Shown here: positions 12,101 through 27,100 of the stretch, piece after piece
Position numbering within the stretch: position 1 is the first letter of the stretch
How the letters are laid out: each line of letters starts with the position of its first letter
From: Gorsachius magnificus
Taxonomy: Eukaryota > Chordata > Aves > Pelecaniformes > Ardeidae
Assembly: GCA_034008185.1 (NCBI GenBank)
Contig: CM067087.1
Coordinates: 42,922,590 to 42,986,589, forward strand
Direction of reading: 5' to 3'
Length of the DNA stretch: 64,000 nt
Program-made: the position numbers and the translations under genes
The notes under the pieces: model-generated
The model's database searches: none
Seen by the model: the letters and a program-made list of their open reading frames with translations, nothing else
Told to the model about the DNA's origin: nothing

Positions 12101-15100
12101 TTATGCTTTTGAAAATAATGATACATTCAGATGTGGTGCATCAGATGGTCAAGCTTTAGGTAATGTCTTTTTAAGTGAGATACCCAGGTTGGAGCAATCT
12201 AGAGGAAAGAACACTTTTCAAAACAATTTTTTTAGCCATTTTTGCCAAATCTGTGATTGAAAGTGAAAATTTAAGTTTAAAACTGGGAACGTGTTCAACT
12301 TTGTCTTTCAAAGAAGTTTCAAGCCTCTCAGATTCTACGATGCTGGTAAATATGTTGATGAAGCAGTTCTGCATCTGATCTACAATCAATTAAACTTGGT
12401 GCGGGAGGTAATAAGCTTTTTTAAATTTCATTTTGCAATATATAGCAGTGCTTTTGGAGAGGGCTAGTAATGCGTAATAGTAAGAAACAATCTGTGCTTT
12501 TGATTGTTGGGGAAAGAATATTGAGTTTTGAAGAGGCTTAATGGCTTTGGCTGTGGTTTGGGAACGGTCACTGAGGAAGGCCAGCAAGGTCACAGAGCAA
12601 ATGATAGTTTGGATGGGAGGAAGCATCTGCTGCCATTGTCACTGTTAGGCTCCTGTTTGAGCCCAAGCCCTGTAGTGCTCATTCCTGGATGGGCTTTACC
12701 CAGCACCCACCAAAGTCAATTGGGAAGTTTTCCCAGCTGCTTCGGAAGATCATGTCCAAGGTGGTTGACCTGTGGCTTAGCTGCTGCTTCTGCCTGGCCA
12801 AATTCTGAGTTGTACATGGCATGCTGGAATTACAACATTACATTCCAGGGCTTTGAGAGTTGCCAGTTAGTTTTAAGTAGCCTAAACAATCTCTTTGTGG
12901 AAGACTTTTCCACATCCTGTTCTTCATCATTTCAGTGTCGACTCTGATTTTTCCAGTGTTGTTCAGTGTAATTCCAGTGTAATGGTTTTGCTAATGTGTT
13001 AGCATGCCTCAGTAGCAAGCTACTTAATGTATTTTGAAATAGCATAATTTTTTTGGCATTACAGAGGACATGGAGTTATATACATGATTCAGTATGTCCC
13101 CTGTTATTCCCTAAAGAGTGTAAAAATAGAAATGAATAAAAAGTGGTTTAAGTGGATATATGGTTATGAATGAGATTAAGACAATGTGTACACACAGGTT
13201 TGTCTTTTTCCCGCTGTGACTTTGCTCTCTCTGACTTAAATAAATGAGATGACCTTCCCCTTGCAGAATAAAGACAAAGTGGGTTAGGAAATGTGTATAA
13301 TTTATAAGGTATTCTCTATAGATAAGAATGAATATGCTATATAAATCACATCATTGCAGAAGTCAGGCAAAATTTTCATTGCTGTGAGATGATGCAAACC
13401 ACAGACTGTCAGTTTTGTGTCTTCTCAGATGATGTGTCTTGGATGAAAAATAGATCTGCCGCAAAATGAAGATATCACAACATATTTTATTGATTTTTGG
13501 GCTGGAGAAACAGGGTTTATGTGGGGAAGTGATCCAGCTCAGGAAGAAGCACAGAAATCCATAATTTCCCTTTCCTTTTGAATTGTTTCTAAAGCCTCTT
13601 TGTGTCTCTTATTATGCAACTTGACATTTAAGTGCTGACTTCCTTAATTCAGTGCAGGTCACCAAAGTATATAATATTTTATTTTTAATGCTCACAGTTG
13701 GCGTCAGACCCCACAGATTTTCAGCTCAGGCTGGGCATGCCCTGTTTTTCTAGAAGCTGTGGGCTTGAAGCAGTGATGCAAGGAGGGCATAGGGAGTGAG
13801 ATGCAATTTCAGGAAAACACACCTGAATGCCACCTGTGTTGCTGGCTGCCGCCAAAGAGCGCGGGCAGTTGCGTGAACTGGGTGGCAAGAGCAGCAGCTG
13901 AAGGAGTCCAGAGGTGTATGGGAAGGAATGATGGGCCTCAAGCACTGGAATGTCTTGCTAAATATGTTTTAGTCTAACCTGTATTCTTCAGAGGCAGGAA
14001 AAGAAATGCAAATCTGAAGACAGGCTTATAAACACGAACAATGGGAAAACTGATGCTGGGCCATCTCACGCAGTTTAGAGGTGCAAACTGTTTTATTGAT
14101 ATTAGCAGGGGGCCCGTTGGCTGTAATTACATAGCCACAGAGTATAGAATATTTTTCCATGGTGCCAATGTACTTGCTGGTTTGCTCTAACACACTGGCA
14201 CTCTTTTCTTCCTTATTCGAATATGCCTGTGGCTGTTTTCTTGGTGCATAAAAGTAAGCAAAAGGAGTTAATTGAATTAAATCCTGAATATGGGTAGGTA
14301 GGAGTAAGGCAAACTGAAATCCAAAGCCTAAACTGCATTCAAGCTTGAATACATTAGGAAAGTCTTGGGAGTGCAAAGCTATTTAGGCTGCTTGGAGACC
14401 AACAGGGCGCGTGAAAGGTAAGGTATCAAAGGGGTAGGGTGGGGGCCGATAAAAACTGAACAAAATGATTGAGAGGTGATCTTGTAGAGCACAGGGTTTA
14501 TCAAATGGTCTCAACACTGGTAACTTAAAAGAAGCAAAAACCCTTCTCATTCCCAGTCACATATGATGAATTGTGTTGCAGTAAAAATCTTATAAACCAG
14601 AAATAATTACCATAATCCTATTTTGCCATTTGATGGGTTCTTTTGCAGAAATGTTTTATTAACAATTTTTGAGCTAGAAGACCTTTGTGGAGGAATTCAT
14701 TATCTAAAATCAAGTGTGAAAATCTGTTGCTCATAATGGATTGGCTTAATTCTGAGCAAATAAACTAACGGTCAAAACAGAGTAACTCGGATGTTGCAGT
14801 TGTCTTGTAAAGCACTGAACACTGCTGTCTGTTCTACCATGCATACTTTTAAGGCAGTGAGTATGTTCCCGTCGGAGTCATAAGAAAACAAAAGCCTGGC
14901 AAGACAAGTAGGCTATGGAACTGTTATAAATTGTGACCACTGAATAAGGTGGAATACATTCATATAGCAGAAAATGAGAGAACCGTGTCACAGACAAAAA
15001 AATTTTACAAATCAAGGAGAAGTTGAGAATTAGGTCATGGACAAATGGCATTTATTGGCAAAGCAAGCATGGGAGGGATTATGTACTAGAAAATAAGACA

Positions 15101-15162
15101 ATCATTGCATCGTTATCAGTAATTCCTCTTATTTCCAGTACCTGGATACATACCAGTTAGTC
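9121..15162. other. Noncoding single-copy stretch
   Basis: No gene is supported. An unusually long pyrimidine tract followed by CAG at about 9148-9174 resembles a strong plus-strand splice acceptor, but the sequence after it gives no convincing coding exon. A (TTTA) microsatellite is at 10911-10930. Overlapping opposite-strand open frames at 12171-12389 show that protein-like composition arises here by chance. Confidence 0.5.
10911..10930. repeat. (TTTA)n microsatellite
   Basis: Five near-perfect TTTA units running into further T-rich sequence. A short simple repeat. Confidence 0.85.
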
Positions 15163-15183
15163 TTTTTTTTTTTTTTTTTTTTT
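15163..15183. repeat. Poly(T) tract, 21 T
   Basis: An uninterrupted run of 21 T followed by ctttt. No recognisable retroelement is attached on either side, so a simple homopolymer is the best reading. Confidence 0.9.
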
Positions 15184-18100
15184 CTTTTCAATAATATTTT
15201 AATACATGTTTTCTAATATATCCCCAGCAGGGTAAGAACTTAGATAAAAAAGTGACCAGAGGAAAAAAATCATGGGGCTTGTCAATAAACATTTCCTAAA
15301 TTGCTAAGGAGACAAACTGTCAAAATATTAGTCGAGTGGGGTTTTTGTTTACCTGTAGCCTGATGTTTATGCTGCATTGGTAACATGGTTTCAGTATTTG
15401 TACTCCTCACCTGAACATTCAAGATGGTATTACTTCAACTAAACCAGAAGCAACTGATTAAAATTTGACTTGCTGGCTGTGGGGAAGACAACAGTCTATG
15501 CATAGGTCTTTATCACGACAGGCAAAAGGCTGAAATATTTGCTCAGCTGCATGCAAATTATTCAGTATTGCTTATTGCTCCATCCCAGATCTGACACTTA
15601 AATCTGGGGCATTGGTATTATGACAGTTCTGACCGAAACTCAGATTTTATTGTCACTTTGGAAGCGACAGCCTTCTGTTTGGGGCCTGCAGTTCTGTGCT
15701 AGATATTATACAAACAACACATACATGCTAGCTCTGCTTTAGAGATTGTGGTTTTAGCTTGGGTAGACACTAAATAGATAATTGCTAGCTGCTGTGAAAT
15801 AGAATATGTTATTTAATGTATGCAGTTCTGTAACAAAAAAGAAAGCGTGATGAATAACTTCATTTTCAGGAACAAAATGTACTTTAATTTAAGACTGAGC
15901 TTTTAAAAATGTGTATTACTGCCCCGCTGTGTATTAGAGTTGTGTTGGTACCCTTGCTCTGGTTTCCTGTTCTTTCTCACTTATGTAGAGGAAAAAGGAG
16001 TCTGGTTTGCTTGTTGTTATAGAAAGGGTTTTGTTTTGATTTTTTTTTCCTCTGTTTATGTTTTTAAATCAGTTGAGCAATAAGTTTGTTTTTTCTCCTG
16101 AAGTTTTGTCCTCTAGCTTCAGAAGGGCTTCAGGAGGATTCTTCATCTGATATCAAATTCCCTGTTTTGCACATGACCTTCCTTTCTCCTTGTCTCCTGT
16201 TAGGCAGGGGATATCGCACATTTTCTCTCTTACTCTGCACGAAGTTGGCAGCTGAACGGGAGAGGGCTGTGGGTATTTTGCTGATTTTACTCATTCGTAT
16301 CCCTTTATCGCTCTTTGTCTGGAAAGTGTCCCATCATTGTACTGCTATCTGTGTTTCAAACCCTAGCAAGACGTATTTCTGAGGTAGGGTGGTTCAGAGA
16401 GTGTTTTATTTACATGGTGTCACTGTTTGTGGAGTTTGAGATGTTGGATAAGGAACAAGGTACATCCCCTCCCTTCCCGTCTGTTACATGGGTGCTGTTC
16501 TGCTCAAGATGTCCTCTTAAACAAAAATTATGGTAGCTTCTTCTATTGGTATCGGCTTGTACCTCTGAGTTTTGAAAGTTTTGTATCACTTTACATTTCT
16601 TTCTCAATCTGTCGGCTTTTCATAAGTGCTGTTATGTGGCAAATGTTTTATCTTGTACTGATTTCTGTGTGTAGGTTAAGTACTTGAGACGTTTGAGATC
16701 ATGATATGCTGCGGAGTGGTATGGTTTTTTTTTTTTCTAGACACTGGGAATGGGAAATACAAAGGATAAAGATGTATTGGGTTTGCCAGAACTTGGGAGA
16801 TTTTTCGCATCATTTTTGAGCTGACCTCAGGAGACACGCTCTTCTTTTTTAGGGTCTTGCCTTGCTTCCCACCGCACCTCCCAGCTTTACCCCCAAAGGC
16901 AATAGCGCGTCGCTGGTGCCAAGAGGTAAACCAGAACTGCACAGTGCAAAGCGGTTTATGGTCGAGAACATCACTGCATTTCTGGAAATCCACAGTCATC
17001 CCAGTTCTTGAGCATCTATGAGGTATCTTCCCTCAGGGTCATGATCTTTGTTTCCAGAAGGTGGAGAGAGCTTTAGGCATTCCTACATCTTTAGGAAGCC
17101 AGCACCCACTCTGGAGCATCAGCTCAACTGTTGAGCACTGTGTGCTTCCCTTTTGCTGTCCCTGGACTGTCCCCAAATCTCCTGCCCATTGCTTTTTAGA
17201 AGCTGGTGCCTGCAAGCTTCCAGTCTGTGGTTTCTGCTGCCTGCTCTGTCTCTAGCACCGAGAGCCTCTTTCACTCCCCTCTGTGGGGATGTGCTTCCCA
17301 AGTCCCTTGGGGAGATCCCTCTCATGGCTGCCCCTCTGCCATAGACCTGACCGAGAGCATTCCAATGAATGCTGATGGGAATGTCTGAGGCCATTTATGA
17401 GATGATGGGCAGAGGAGATTGCATGGGTTTTCTAAATCAGGCAAATGTTTAATTTTGGTTTGAGCCTTATGTCTTAAAGATCGCATACCTGAAACACCAC
17501 TGATTTTGGGGGAGGGGATCATATCCCAAAATGTCAACAGAGTGTCTTAAATAATGAGTGAGGCAAAGTAGTAGTGCTATTGAGAGCAGGTTTTAACCCT
17601 GATGCTGAAAAGTATCATCCCTCTTGACTGAGAGTATCTGGCACAACCTGTTGAATAATTTCAAATACCATTTTCTCATCATCTTGCGGTTTCATAGCAG
17701 TGTTTTCCTGTATACCTTTGGCAAATGAAATGCTGTGGCAAAAGAAAACTGTCACTTCTGGTTATTGTTGTCTTCTGTGAAGCAGATAGCATCCTCATAC
17801 GTGGGCTGCTACTGAGCATCGGGCAAAATCACAATCTAAATCCTAGCAGCCCCAAAAGAAAGTACGTGTGGAAAAGCAGGGCATGAACAGCTCCTATAAA
17901 TCACTGGCTTCAGTTTGTGCCAGATGAGGAGCTGGGCTCTACATCTGTTTCCATCCTTAACTAAATAGACCTTGAGAGGTACTGATACAAGTTTTAAAAC
18001 TATAACCTCTATTTCCAGCTGTTGTCATCACGCTGCGGTTTGGCTTGTTCTTAGTCTCACTTGTGGTGGGCAATCTGAGAAAATATTTTCAAGGATCCTG

Positions 18101-21100
18101 GAGTTTCCCTAAGCTGCTGCTGAGGAACAAACTTGCCTCCCACAGTGAGAAAACCTTATTTATGTCTAGGAACAAGCCCTGTGGCCGTATGCAGAGCTGG
18201 GGGAACTGCAAGCTGTGTTTCAGCTGTGGCTCTGGCTCTGCCTGGTTGGGTTTGTGGCAGCATCCTGGCACTGCAGGGCTGTTGCTTCTCGTGGATGGGC
18301 TTCGTGGAGCAAAGGCGCCCAGGAAGGTGCCCTAGGCCGTACTGGGAGGGAAGATGGTACCCCCAAGCGAGCAGTGCCTCCAGGTGAGGACGGCGGTGGG
18401 TGCCATTGCTCCCCCCCTGTGCAAGCCACTGCTCTGCACCAGGTGGCAGTGGCTTACGTGTACATACCTGTTTTGGGCTTTCGGGATAAAATAGGAGTGT
18501 TGCCTATGAATGGGTAAAACTTGCAAGCTGCTATTTGGATTGATTAATTTGTGGAGCTTGTAAATCGTTTTCTGTAATAATTACACAGGCTAAAAATGAT
18601 TAAAATTCATCATCAGCTGCTTCGTACACTCAAGCTTGTGCTGTTTTATGTGGTAGGAGGAATAATTTATTTTAAAAGCCCATTTAAAAAGCTTTCTTGA
18701 AGAGATTAGCGACTGTCGTCTTTATTTCTACTATTCTACTTTTCTAATATTTGTATTTCTACTCCCACTTCTACACATTTGGAGTATGATACTTCGGAGG
18801 GAGTGAAATAGGATATAAAGACAGTGTTGTGCTAGGGCTGCGGAGCGTAGCTGCCTTGTTCCAGGAACTCCAGGCCACTGCGTACCTTGAAGTGTTGCGC
18901 AAATGTAGACTCCTTGAGAAGTAATTCAAATGGCTGTAACTCATTATTACACCTGAAATTTGGGCCTTCTGTAAATAACTTTGGGTGGTCAAGGCTTTAA
19001 TCCTTGGATTTTGTAAAGAAAGGGCTACTACCAAATTAAGAATTGCTTTATCACAAAACAAGAATGATAACGATGTTATCAGTCAGCGACCTGGGAATAA
19101 ACGAAAAAGAATGCTCTTATTACAAAGCAGTCTCATCCGTGAAGCTGTTTGTTGTAGGATGACATAGAGGCCCTGCATGTTGGCCTGGGGACTGACCTTT
19201 TGCTGCACCTCTTGTGTTCTGAAGTCAAACTTTTGACTAGAGATCAGCGCCTAGCTTGGAAAAAGGGAAACTCCCCAACTTCATCTGCTTCCAACTTCAA
19301 AACATAAAAAAAATAAAGGGGATGGGACCTGAATAGACCTTGCATTTTTATATTTCATTTCTTGAAATTTAAGTAGCTCTGTTCAAATGGTTGTTTCGTA
19401 CTTCTTGCTGTATTTTCTCTAGATGCTATACTAAGCAGTACTTCCCTTTCCTGCCCTGTTGCCTGCGTACCTGGAATAAATCAGCCCCGTGACTGAAGAA
19501 AGATGCTGGAACGGGGGGAAGGTGACTGACACAATTCCAGCACTGTCGTTCAGCTGATCGCTGTGACAGCTTTTACTGTCTCTTACAGAATTGGAAGCAG
19601 TGATGCTGTGTTTTTCGTTTGGCTGATGATTACAGCTCTCATTCTTAAAGAACCAGAAATCTGCTTCCACCTGCTGTTGTTGATGGTGCATTTTATGTAT
19701 AGCACAGGTGCTCACTTTTTATTTCGGAGGGGATGGGCGAGGTACCATTCCAAAATCCAGTCAAATTCTCCAAGTTAGGTGTCTGTGGATGTGGGAACTT
19801 ACACACTGACATATTAAAAAAAAATAACAGTCTGTTTTCTGAGAAAGGCAAGTTTAAACTTAACTTGGGGAAAATTTAACTATTTGCCAGAGCGTGCAAC
19901 ATCTATTACTAGTAGAGAAGCTTCACTCTCCTGAGCTTTAATTAGAAAGACCCTATGGTAGGTTGTCACAAGAATGCCAAAGTAGCTGTAATGAGAGTTG
20001 CCGCTATTCATCACTGTTCTAACTTCTCTGAACAGCGAGCAGTAGTGGAGCACAAAATTATAGCTAACCAAGCAATGAGAAATGGCAAGATGATTCACAA
20101 GTACTATCCCTGTGCTTGGAGATTAATTGAGTGAAAGATACTCTCTGTGCAGCTGGAGTTAATGAATATAACCAATCATTCCGGGAAAACTCGTAACACA
20201 CACACATCTTGATTGCTTTCCAGGGATGAAGAAAATCTCAGACAGCTTTTGTTGTACCTCAGCTAGTTACCTACCGCTAGCTAGTTGTCGGTGTGCTCGG
20301 AGGCAAGGTGGGTTACACAGGCTTAAGGAATTTGGGCTTTTTGTATTTATGAACAGCATTACTTGAATAACCCAGTAAACAATCTGGTGGCATCTGATTG
20401 TTATTCTGCCAAGTGATTTCTAGATCAAATGGGTAAGTTTGTGACTAAAATGATTTTTCTTGCCCCACTGATTAAACTGAATAAAAACTAAAATTCCTGC
20501 TAACATTCTCCTTTTAATAATGAAAAAGAGGTAAACTTGACATATTCAAGTTTTTCTGCTGCTTTCCAATTTTATTGTGTCTAAAAGTTTCATTAGAACA
20601 GCTCTTCTCTTAGAGTCTGGTTGTTAATACTTTTTTATTATTATTTTATATTTAATAAGGAAATACTGAAGAGTGCAACAGAAGTGTTAGGTGTGCTTCA
20701 ACAAAGCAGCAAACAGGCTTATTTGGCTTCAGACATGGATGAATGGTCAGGTAGGATTCCGTTTTATCCAGAGTTTTGTTTGTACTTCTAGGGGTGTTTT
20801 CAGTTACTTAGGAAAATTAAACTCTGTCCAGTGTTTTAAATCTTTCCTCTGAGCTCTGAGGCAGGAAATACTGCCTCTGTAGACTGTTTGGGTTTTTTTT
20901 TTAAATGAAAAAAAGTTTTCAGTCTCCACCAAATCTGAAGGATTCCTAGTTGAAGAGCACTCCTTGTTTGAATGTGCCTCCCATGGCCTTCAGAGTCATA
21001 GGCAAAAGACTTTTTATTTGATTTGATATCTTGGACCTTGTTACCCTGTCTGCTCAACTCTTCCTTTTTTTTCTGTTTTTTTGTTGAATAATGAATAGAT

Positions 21101-24100
21101 TTAATTTTGGGGGAAAGAGTTATTAATTTTCAAAATACCAGAGTGTTCCAGGCTCCTGTAATTAATTCAGAAAACAATGAAGTAACACAAAATTGTGAGG
21201 ATATAATCCAGGTTTCTTTGATCAATTGGCTAATGAAGAGCTGTGAAGACACCGCTGCTATGAAATTAGTCCTTGGTATTGCTGGCAGCTCCTGGGGGGA
21301 AAGGCGGTGGCACGGCAGTTCAGCAGGAGGTGATGCGGGGCAGGGAGAGGGGACCACTGTCATAGCTTTGGAGGTTTTTTGTAGCCAAGTATAGAATAAA
21401 GGAAGAAAACTGCTTTAAGATGGAGGCTATAAAACTGTAGGTCAGGAGATACGCTTGCACGCTTTATATGTAGATGTGCTGCTTCCTGCCAGTTCCTTTT
21501 TGCTTGAAAAGGGGTGGTTTGTGTCCCAGCATTTGGCTTTCATCTTCTCCAGGTCTGTGGATGCGGCGTGGTGAGAGGGAGCCGCTGTGATCGTGTAGGC
21601 TGTCCTTCCCTGAATCCAGCAGGCAGGACTACCCCGAGTTACTCATCTTTACGTCTTACAATATCTTGGGTTTTTTTGGGGTGGGCATTTTTCATTTTAG
21701 GCTATTCTGTTATTAGAACATCCATCACTGTCTTGGGTAACCATTAAAAATGTGTTTGATATTTAAAAAACACACCCCAAAATACTTCAGTGATGTTTAT
21801 CAGCACGCAGTCACTCCATGTCAGTGTCAGGGGTGTGTGCTGTTTTAACCTTTTGAAGTTAAGGATTACATTTGATGACAAGCTTGAGTCTTTTTAGGAC
21901 TTTTCGTTTTGGCTTTCCTTCCCCTGTTTGTATGAAGGACTGTCATTTTCCTCAGATGAGGGTGGTAGGCTTCTCTTAGTACTCATGGCAAAAGAGCTTT
22001 CTTCAAAGGATCAAATGAAAAAGCTATTTTCACAGTGCTAGGAGGAGAAGAGTGAACGAATCTACAAAAAAAACCCACAAAGAAACCCAACCAGATACCT
22101 TTTTAATATGTTGGTTCCATGCCACAGATGAAGTTTACACTAATTAGAAATCATCTGGAGGCACCGTAGCAGATTGAGTCTTCGGCTGGAAGTGCTTCCT
22201 GACAGGTGGTTTACCACAAAGCAACATTACAATTACCTAACACACTGTTTGATTTGTGTAAACCCTCATTACTACTCACGTTATTTAATGAACTATGTGC
22301 ATTCTCTTGCCTCCCTGCAGAATGCAATGCTCCCTTCCAAATCTGCAGCACTCGCGCTCTGGGTTTAACCCTTCTCTTCCAAGGTAAAGAAATGTCACCA
22401 GTAATGAGGAGGTGAAAATTGAAATATAAATGCCAAAATGTGTTACGTTAAAAAGATGTGTGATACTCTGAAATTTTAACAGTATAATCTGGGGGTCCAT
22501 TTTAGTGAACCGTGTAGACTGATGGCATTTTATGTAGCTTTTAGTTACATTTCCTTGCAAACTTTCTGGTAACTGTAAAAAGTAACTGGTTACTTGAATT
22601 TCTAATACCAAAGGAGAGACGATCACTTTGAGGGTTTTTTTTTTTTTCCTAATTTTTCTCGAGAAGTCCGACACAGATTTCATGGTTACTGTAACCATAC
22701 ATAATCAAAAAGAAAAAGATAAGGGTTCTGCTGGTCACGAAGGAATTCCTCAGCTTATCAGAACTTCACGTATCTCTGCAGGTTTTGTATAAAATACCCT
22801 CAGGGTTATGGACTCTCTGTGTATTTGCAGTCCTCGTCAAAGTCTTGCTGTTTTAGCCCCATGGGAGGTATTTCATAAACTGAATTTATGTGGAGTAACA
22901 CAGCTGCAGAATGGTCTGTGACCCATAGAAATATTCTCTTTCCTGTAGTTCAGACTCTGATGTGATTACACTCTTCAGCAAACACATATATTGAAATTGT
23001 CCCTCGAAGTGAACTTAGCTGTTTGCTGTTTATTACTGGAAAACCTCTTAGTGAAGCAAATGAAGTAAAAATCTGAATCCACGGGCATGGGGAGAGATGT
23101 CTTTTGTGCTGTTTACTTACCTCACATTTTATGTTAATCAGTCACCATTTCTTTTTGGTTCCTTTGCAAATAACTTGAACCTTAAATCTTTCAGAAAAAA
23201 AATCAGTATAATTTCAACAATTTTGGAATTACGATCTCCCTCATGACTACAAATGATGCGCTATACAAAATAATACAGAAAGGTGTTTCTTTAAAGGCAG
23301 TTATTAGCACTGGGCGGGGTTAACTATATACGTATATGTTTTACTTGCGCGGTGTTATAAGAACTCCTGGGTTAAAGGGGTTTTTATAGAACACACTTGC
23401 TGCATCAGCTCCTGAGAAGTAATATGTTTTAACGGATTAAGTAAAACGGAAAAAAACCCTCACAAAATAACGTTAACTAAGTTTCTAGTTTTATGCTCTA
23501 TGTCATGGGTGATAATTAGCAGGTGTCCAGGGCACACTTAGGAGTAAATACTGGTGTTGGACTAACTTGGAAATGTTTCTCATAAGGGAAGAATAAAGAG
23601 TGAATGGGCAGGAGAGGCTGAGCATCCATTGCACAGGGAAGAACTAGGTCTGTGAAAGTAAGAGGCAGCCTCGCGGTCCGTCGACTGACGGGTCAGCGCC
23701 AAGGGTAGGAAATCACGGCAGCATCCAGGCGCGACGCTGCTGCTCCTGAGCAAAAACCCAGTCCCTGAGTTACAGGGTGACGTGTCCCCACCAGGAAGCT
23801 GTGCAGACAGGCACGGGAAAAGAGGCGAAACCCTAGTGTCGTGGAAATAGTAGTTTAGTAAACATCATCATCTGTAACGCATGCCAAGCAGTGATGGTCC
23901 GTGGGAAACAAATGGCTTCCCCTTGTAATCCGCTTGACAAAAACGTTATTGTTGCAAACGTTTTGGTAAACTCTAAGTAATTGTCCTGTGTCAGTGGAAG
24001 GTTTCGGGGGCTCTGACCCAAGGAGGAGTTTGGGAGGCTAGGGAGACCTGATCAAGACACTGTGCTTGAGGCAAACCACTGAAGCTGAGCTGCAGCTGGG

Positions 24101-27100
24101 GGACCCCCACTGCTCAGAGGGAGCACTGAGCTGATCTCTTCAGGATAACAAAGCCGGTGAGGAGGGAGAATATGATGTTTCTTACCAAGTCCTGGTTATC
24201 TTAGTCAGGGGGAGGACTGTGACAGAGCTCTTCTTGCAGCAGAAAGGGACATGATGGTCCCCCTGGGCTGAGTCTCCTCAGGCAGTGTTTTTACTCTGGG
24301 TCTGTGCCCTTATGCCCCTTGCCCAGCTGGGATTCAGGTACACGTTTTCCTCATGCGTTTCACTGATGCTAGCAAAGTTGCCACTGCAATTTTTAAGGCC
24401 AGCTAGGAATGCTCAAGCTTTGCAATACAAACAGGCTCAGACTGTTTCTGAGCTATCAGAGGGACATGTGTATTTTGAGGCCCCAAATCCACAAAAAGTG
24501 TGCATCTGTTTAGCAGTATTGTCTGAGCCACCCCTGTGAGTCAGTGGAATTACTCATAGTGCACAAAAGTACATTTATAGACCTCTGCCAGATTGGAGCC
24601 TGACAGTGGGGTGGGATGAGCAGCTTCTCAGATGCTGGCTGCAACGTGTATTGATAAAAAAGACTGTGGCATCTTAAATTGTTTTCCAAATCTAAATCAA
24701 TTATATTCCTAAAGTAAAGGAATATTTTAGAGCATGAAATTCATTAAATTACCTTTTTGATGTATAGTCCTTCCAATCAGAGATGCGTATGTCCATATTT
24801 CCTGTGGAACAGTAGCAGTCTATTTTAGGGCAACAAATGCTCAAAGGTGTGTTGATACAGAGCTTACATTCTCAATCAGTGCATCTTGCAGTGGAGGCTG
24901 AATGAATTCATGGAAAGCTGGTCTCGTTCAGTGTTTGGTTTGTTTTGTTTTTTTTTTTACTGAAGGGTTGTATTGTGGAGGAAATTGCTTCTTGATTTTT
25001 GCCCTTTTTACCAGCTGCTCTTCTCACTGAAGAACTACTGCCTATGAAGTGCCAACACCAGCACAAGATCAAGTTCAAGTGCAGCGCTGCTGTTAATCAG
25101 GCTCAGTTAATTTGTGTCTCACATGGAGCCTAATCCACTGCCTATTGAAGTCATTGGAAAAATTCTCTTTGACCTAGGCAGGCTCTGTAAAAACTCAAGT
25201 CTGGGTTTCATAACTAAAGCAATTTACAAAATCCACAGTAGACATGAAAAGTATGTGGAATTACGCAGCTGGCAAATCTGCTTGCATTTGCTTCTACAAA
25301 ACAAATGGATAATTTTCAAGAATAGTGGGTTTTAAATGCTGGCAGTGTTTGCTGTCACTTTGAAATTTACACTGTCAGCTGGTTAGAGTGTGTTTTATTT
25401 TAAAAATCATAAAAAGGTGAGGCTTTCTTATGCCACCAGGAATGGGATATAACTTGTCTGATCAGGGAAAAAAATGACGCTAGAAAAATGAGAGGAATTA
25501 GCTTACTGTGTCAAATGGATCAGCATCAGGCTGAGGGGTTTTTTTTATGCTTTCTTACTTATTCATGCTGATGTGAGCTTTGCATTCGGAGGCAGGTGAG
25601 CAGCTGAGGGGGTGGGAAAGCACCTGTGGGGTGGAAATGCAGTGAACAGGTGGAAATTCCCTGGCAGCATGCCACACAGCGGCTGAGCTATTGCAGTCAC
25701 CCACAGAAGGATCAGTGGAGGCAGGTCTGCGATCAGAGCCTACCCTCCATGGAGGCTGAGCCTTTGAAGACAGGCTCTTGCTGAATCCAGAGAACATTTG
25801 AAAGAAATGCCAGAACAAATTCTTAACTGTGCTCTGCAGATTTCACATAGCTCATGGTACTAAGATTAACTGTTAAACTGCAATGGAGGAAAAAAAAATA
25901 TCTCAGCCTGTGATGTGCTAGGAAGGTATAAGTAATCGTAACCATCAAAAAAATTGTCGCACTCCACAAAAAAGTTGCTATTTCTACAGGTTGCTGCTGG
26001 TCTCTTACACAAAGCTTTGAAACAGAAGAAGGTACTGAGAAATGCCCAATGCATTGTCATACAGGCTTTCAGTAATAGTTGATAAATGTAGCAGGGAGTT
26101 AGCATCAGCAAATGCCCATGCAAAGCACATTCAATCTTTCTGAACCCATAGTTTATCTATGCAAGCTGGCGCCAACTCCTGAAATGTCATCTTCCCTTCT
26201 TTAATCTGGCATTTAAGTGACTAGCTCATCAGAGAAGCTTCTCAGCTGCAATAGTAGAGAGGCCTGTCAACAAGACACTAGCTAAAACAAGCTACTGTAG
26301 TATATCTTATCACTACTCCCTGAAGAACCTATGCAATCAGATGGACAAGTAGTGACTGAGGAAATCCACTTTTTGGGCTATGTAGCTATACATGCTATAC
26401 CAATCTGTTCAAATTCAAATTTTTACAGCTTCATGTTTGAGGAATAATGATGTTCTACACCGTTCCCTGTGGCAGGACTCTCTCCCATTTAAGACTCGCA
26501 GGTTTTTCTGTTCTGAAAAGGAATACATTAATATGTCTATGCCCTTGTTGTTAGGTAGGTAGTTTGGTTTGTAGAGTTGTGAGAGCTGAGAAGCTCTGGT
26601 TCTCTTCACACCCAAGGATGGACGAGGAAGGCAATTTTGAATTAAGCCTCAAACTCTCTGTCCTTCTGATTCTTTTCAGCCTTTGACTATTTAAATGAAA
26701 AAAATCCAAACTTTTTCAGTGTGGATAACTTACCAGGAAATACTTTTTTATTAAATGTAAAGAAAATGTTTGTGAAAACCGGTGCATTCCATGTATTTCG
26801 GCGTGTTTCTGCAATACCATTTTGGGGTTTGTATCTTCAGGGCTTGGTGGGAAAAGTGTTTTGGTGAAAACATGATTCTATAGCTAGTTTTGTGACTGTA
26901 CATTATAAAATCATGCAATGTGTGGACAATTTAGGAAAATCTTGATTTATCTGTCCAACCAGTATAGAGTGCTATTTCAGAAGAAGTTCTTAAGAGGACA
27001 AACAGAAATCAGTGATGTATTACTAAGTTCTTGCAAAAATCTTTCATGCAGATGCCAAAAGCATGAAGTCAGTGACAGCAGAATAGCATGTTTTATTCAG

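Noticed and set aside
12171..12389. Protein-like frames on both strands of the same 200 bases
   Set aside because: Both strands look equally protein-like, which shows that composition alone is not evidence of coding here.
22682..22698. Palindrome atggttac-t-gtaaccat
   Set aside because: Arms of 8 bp with a one-base spacer are expected about once per 64 kb by chance; no supporting context.
23334..23345. 12-base palindrome atatacgtatat
   Set aside because: Short alternating AT-rich palindrome, expected by chance and not linked to any motif.
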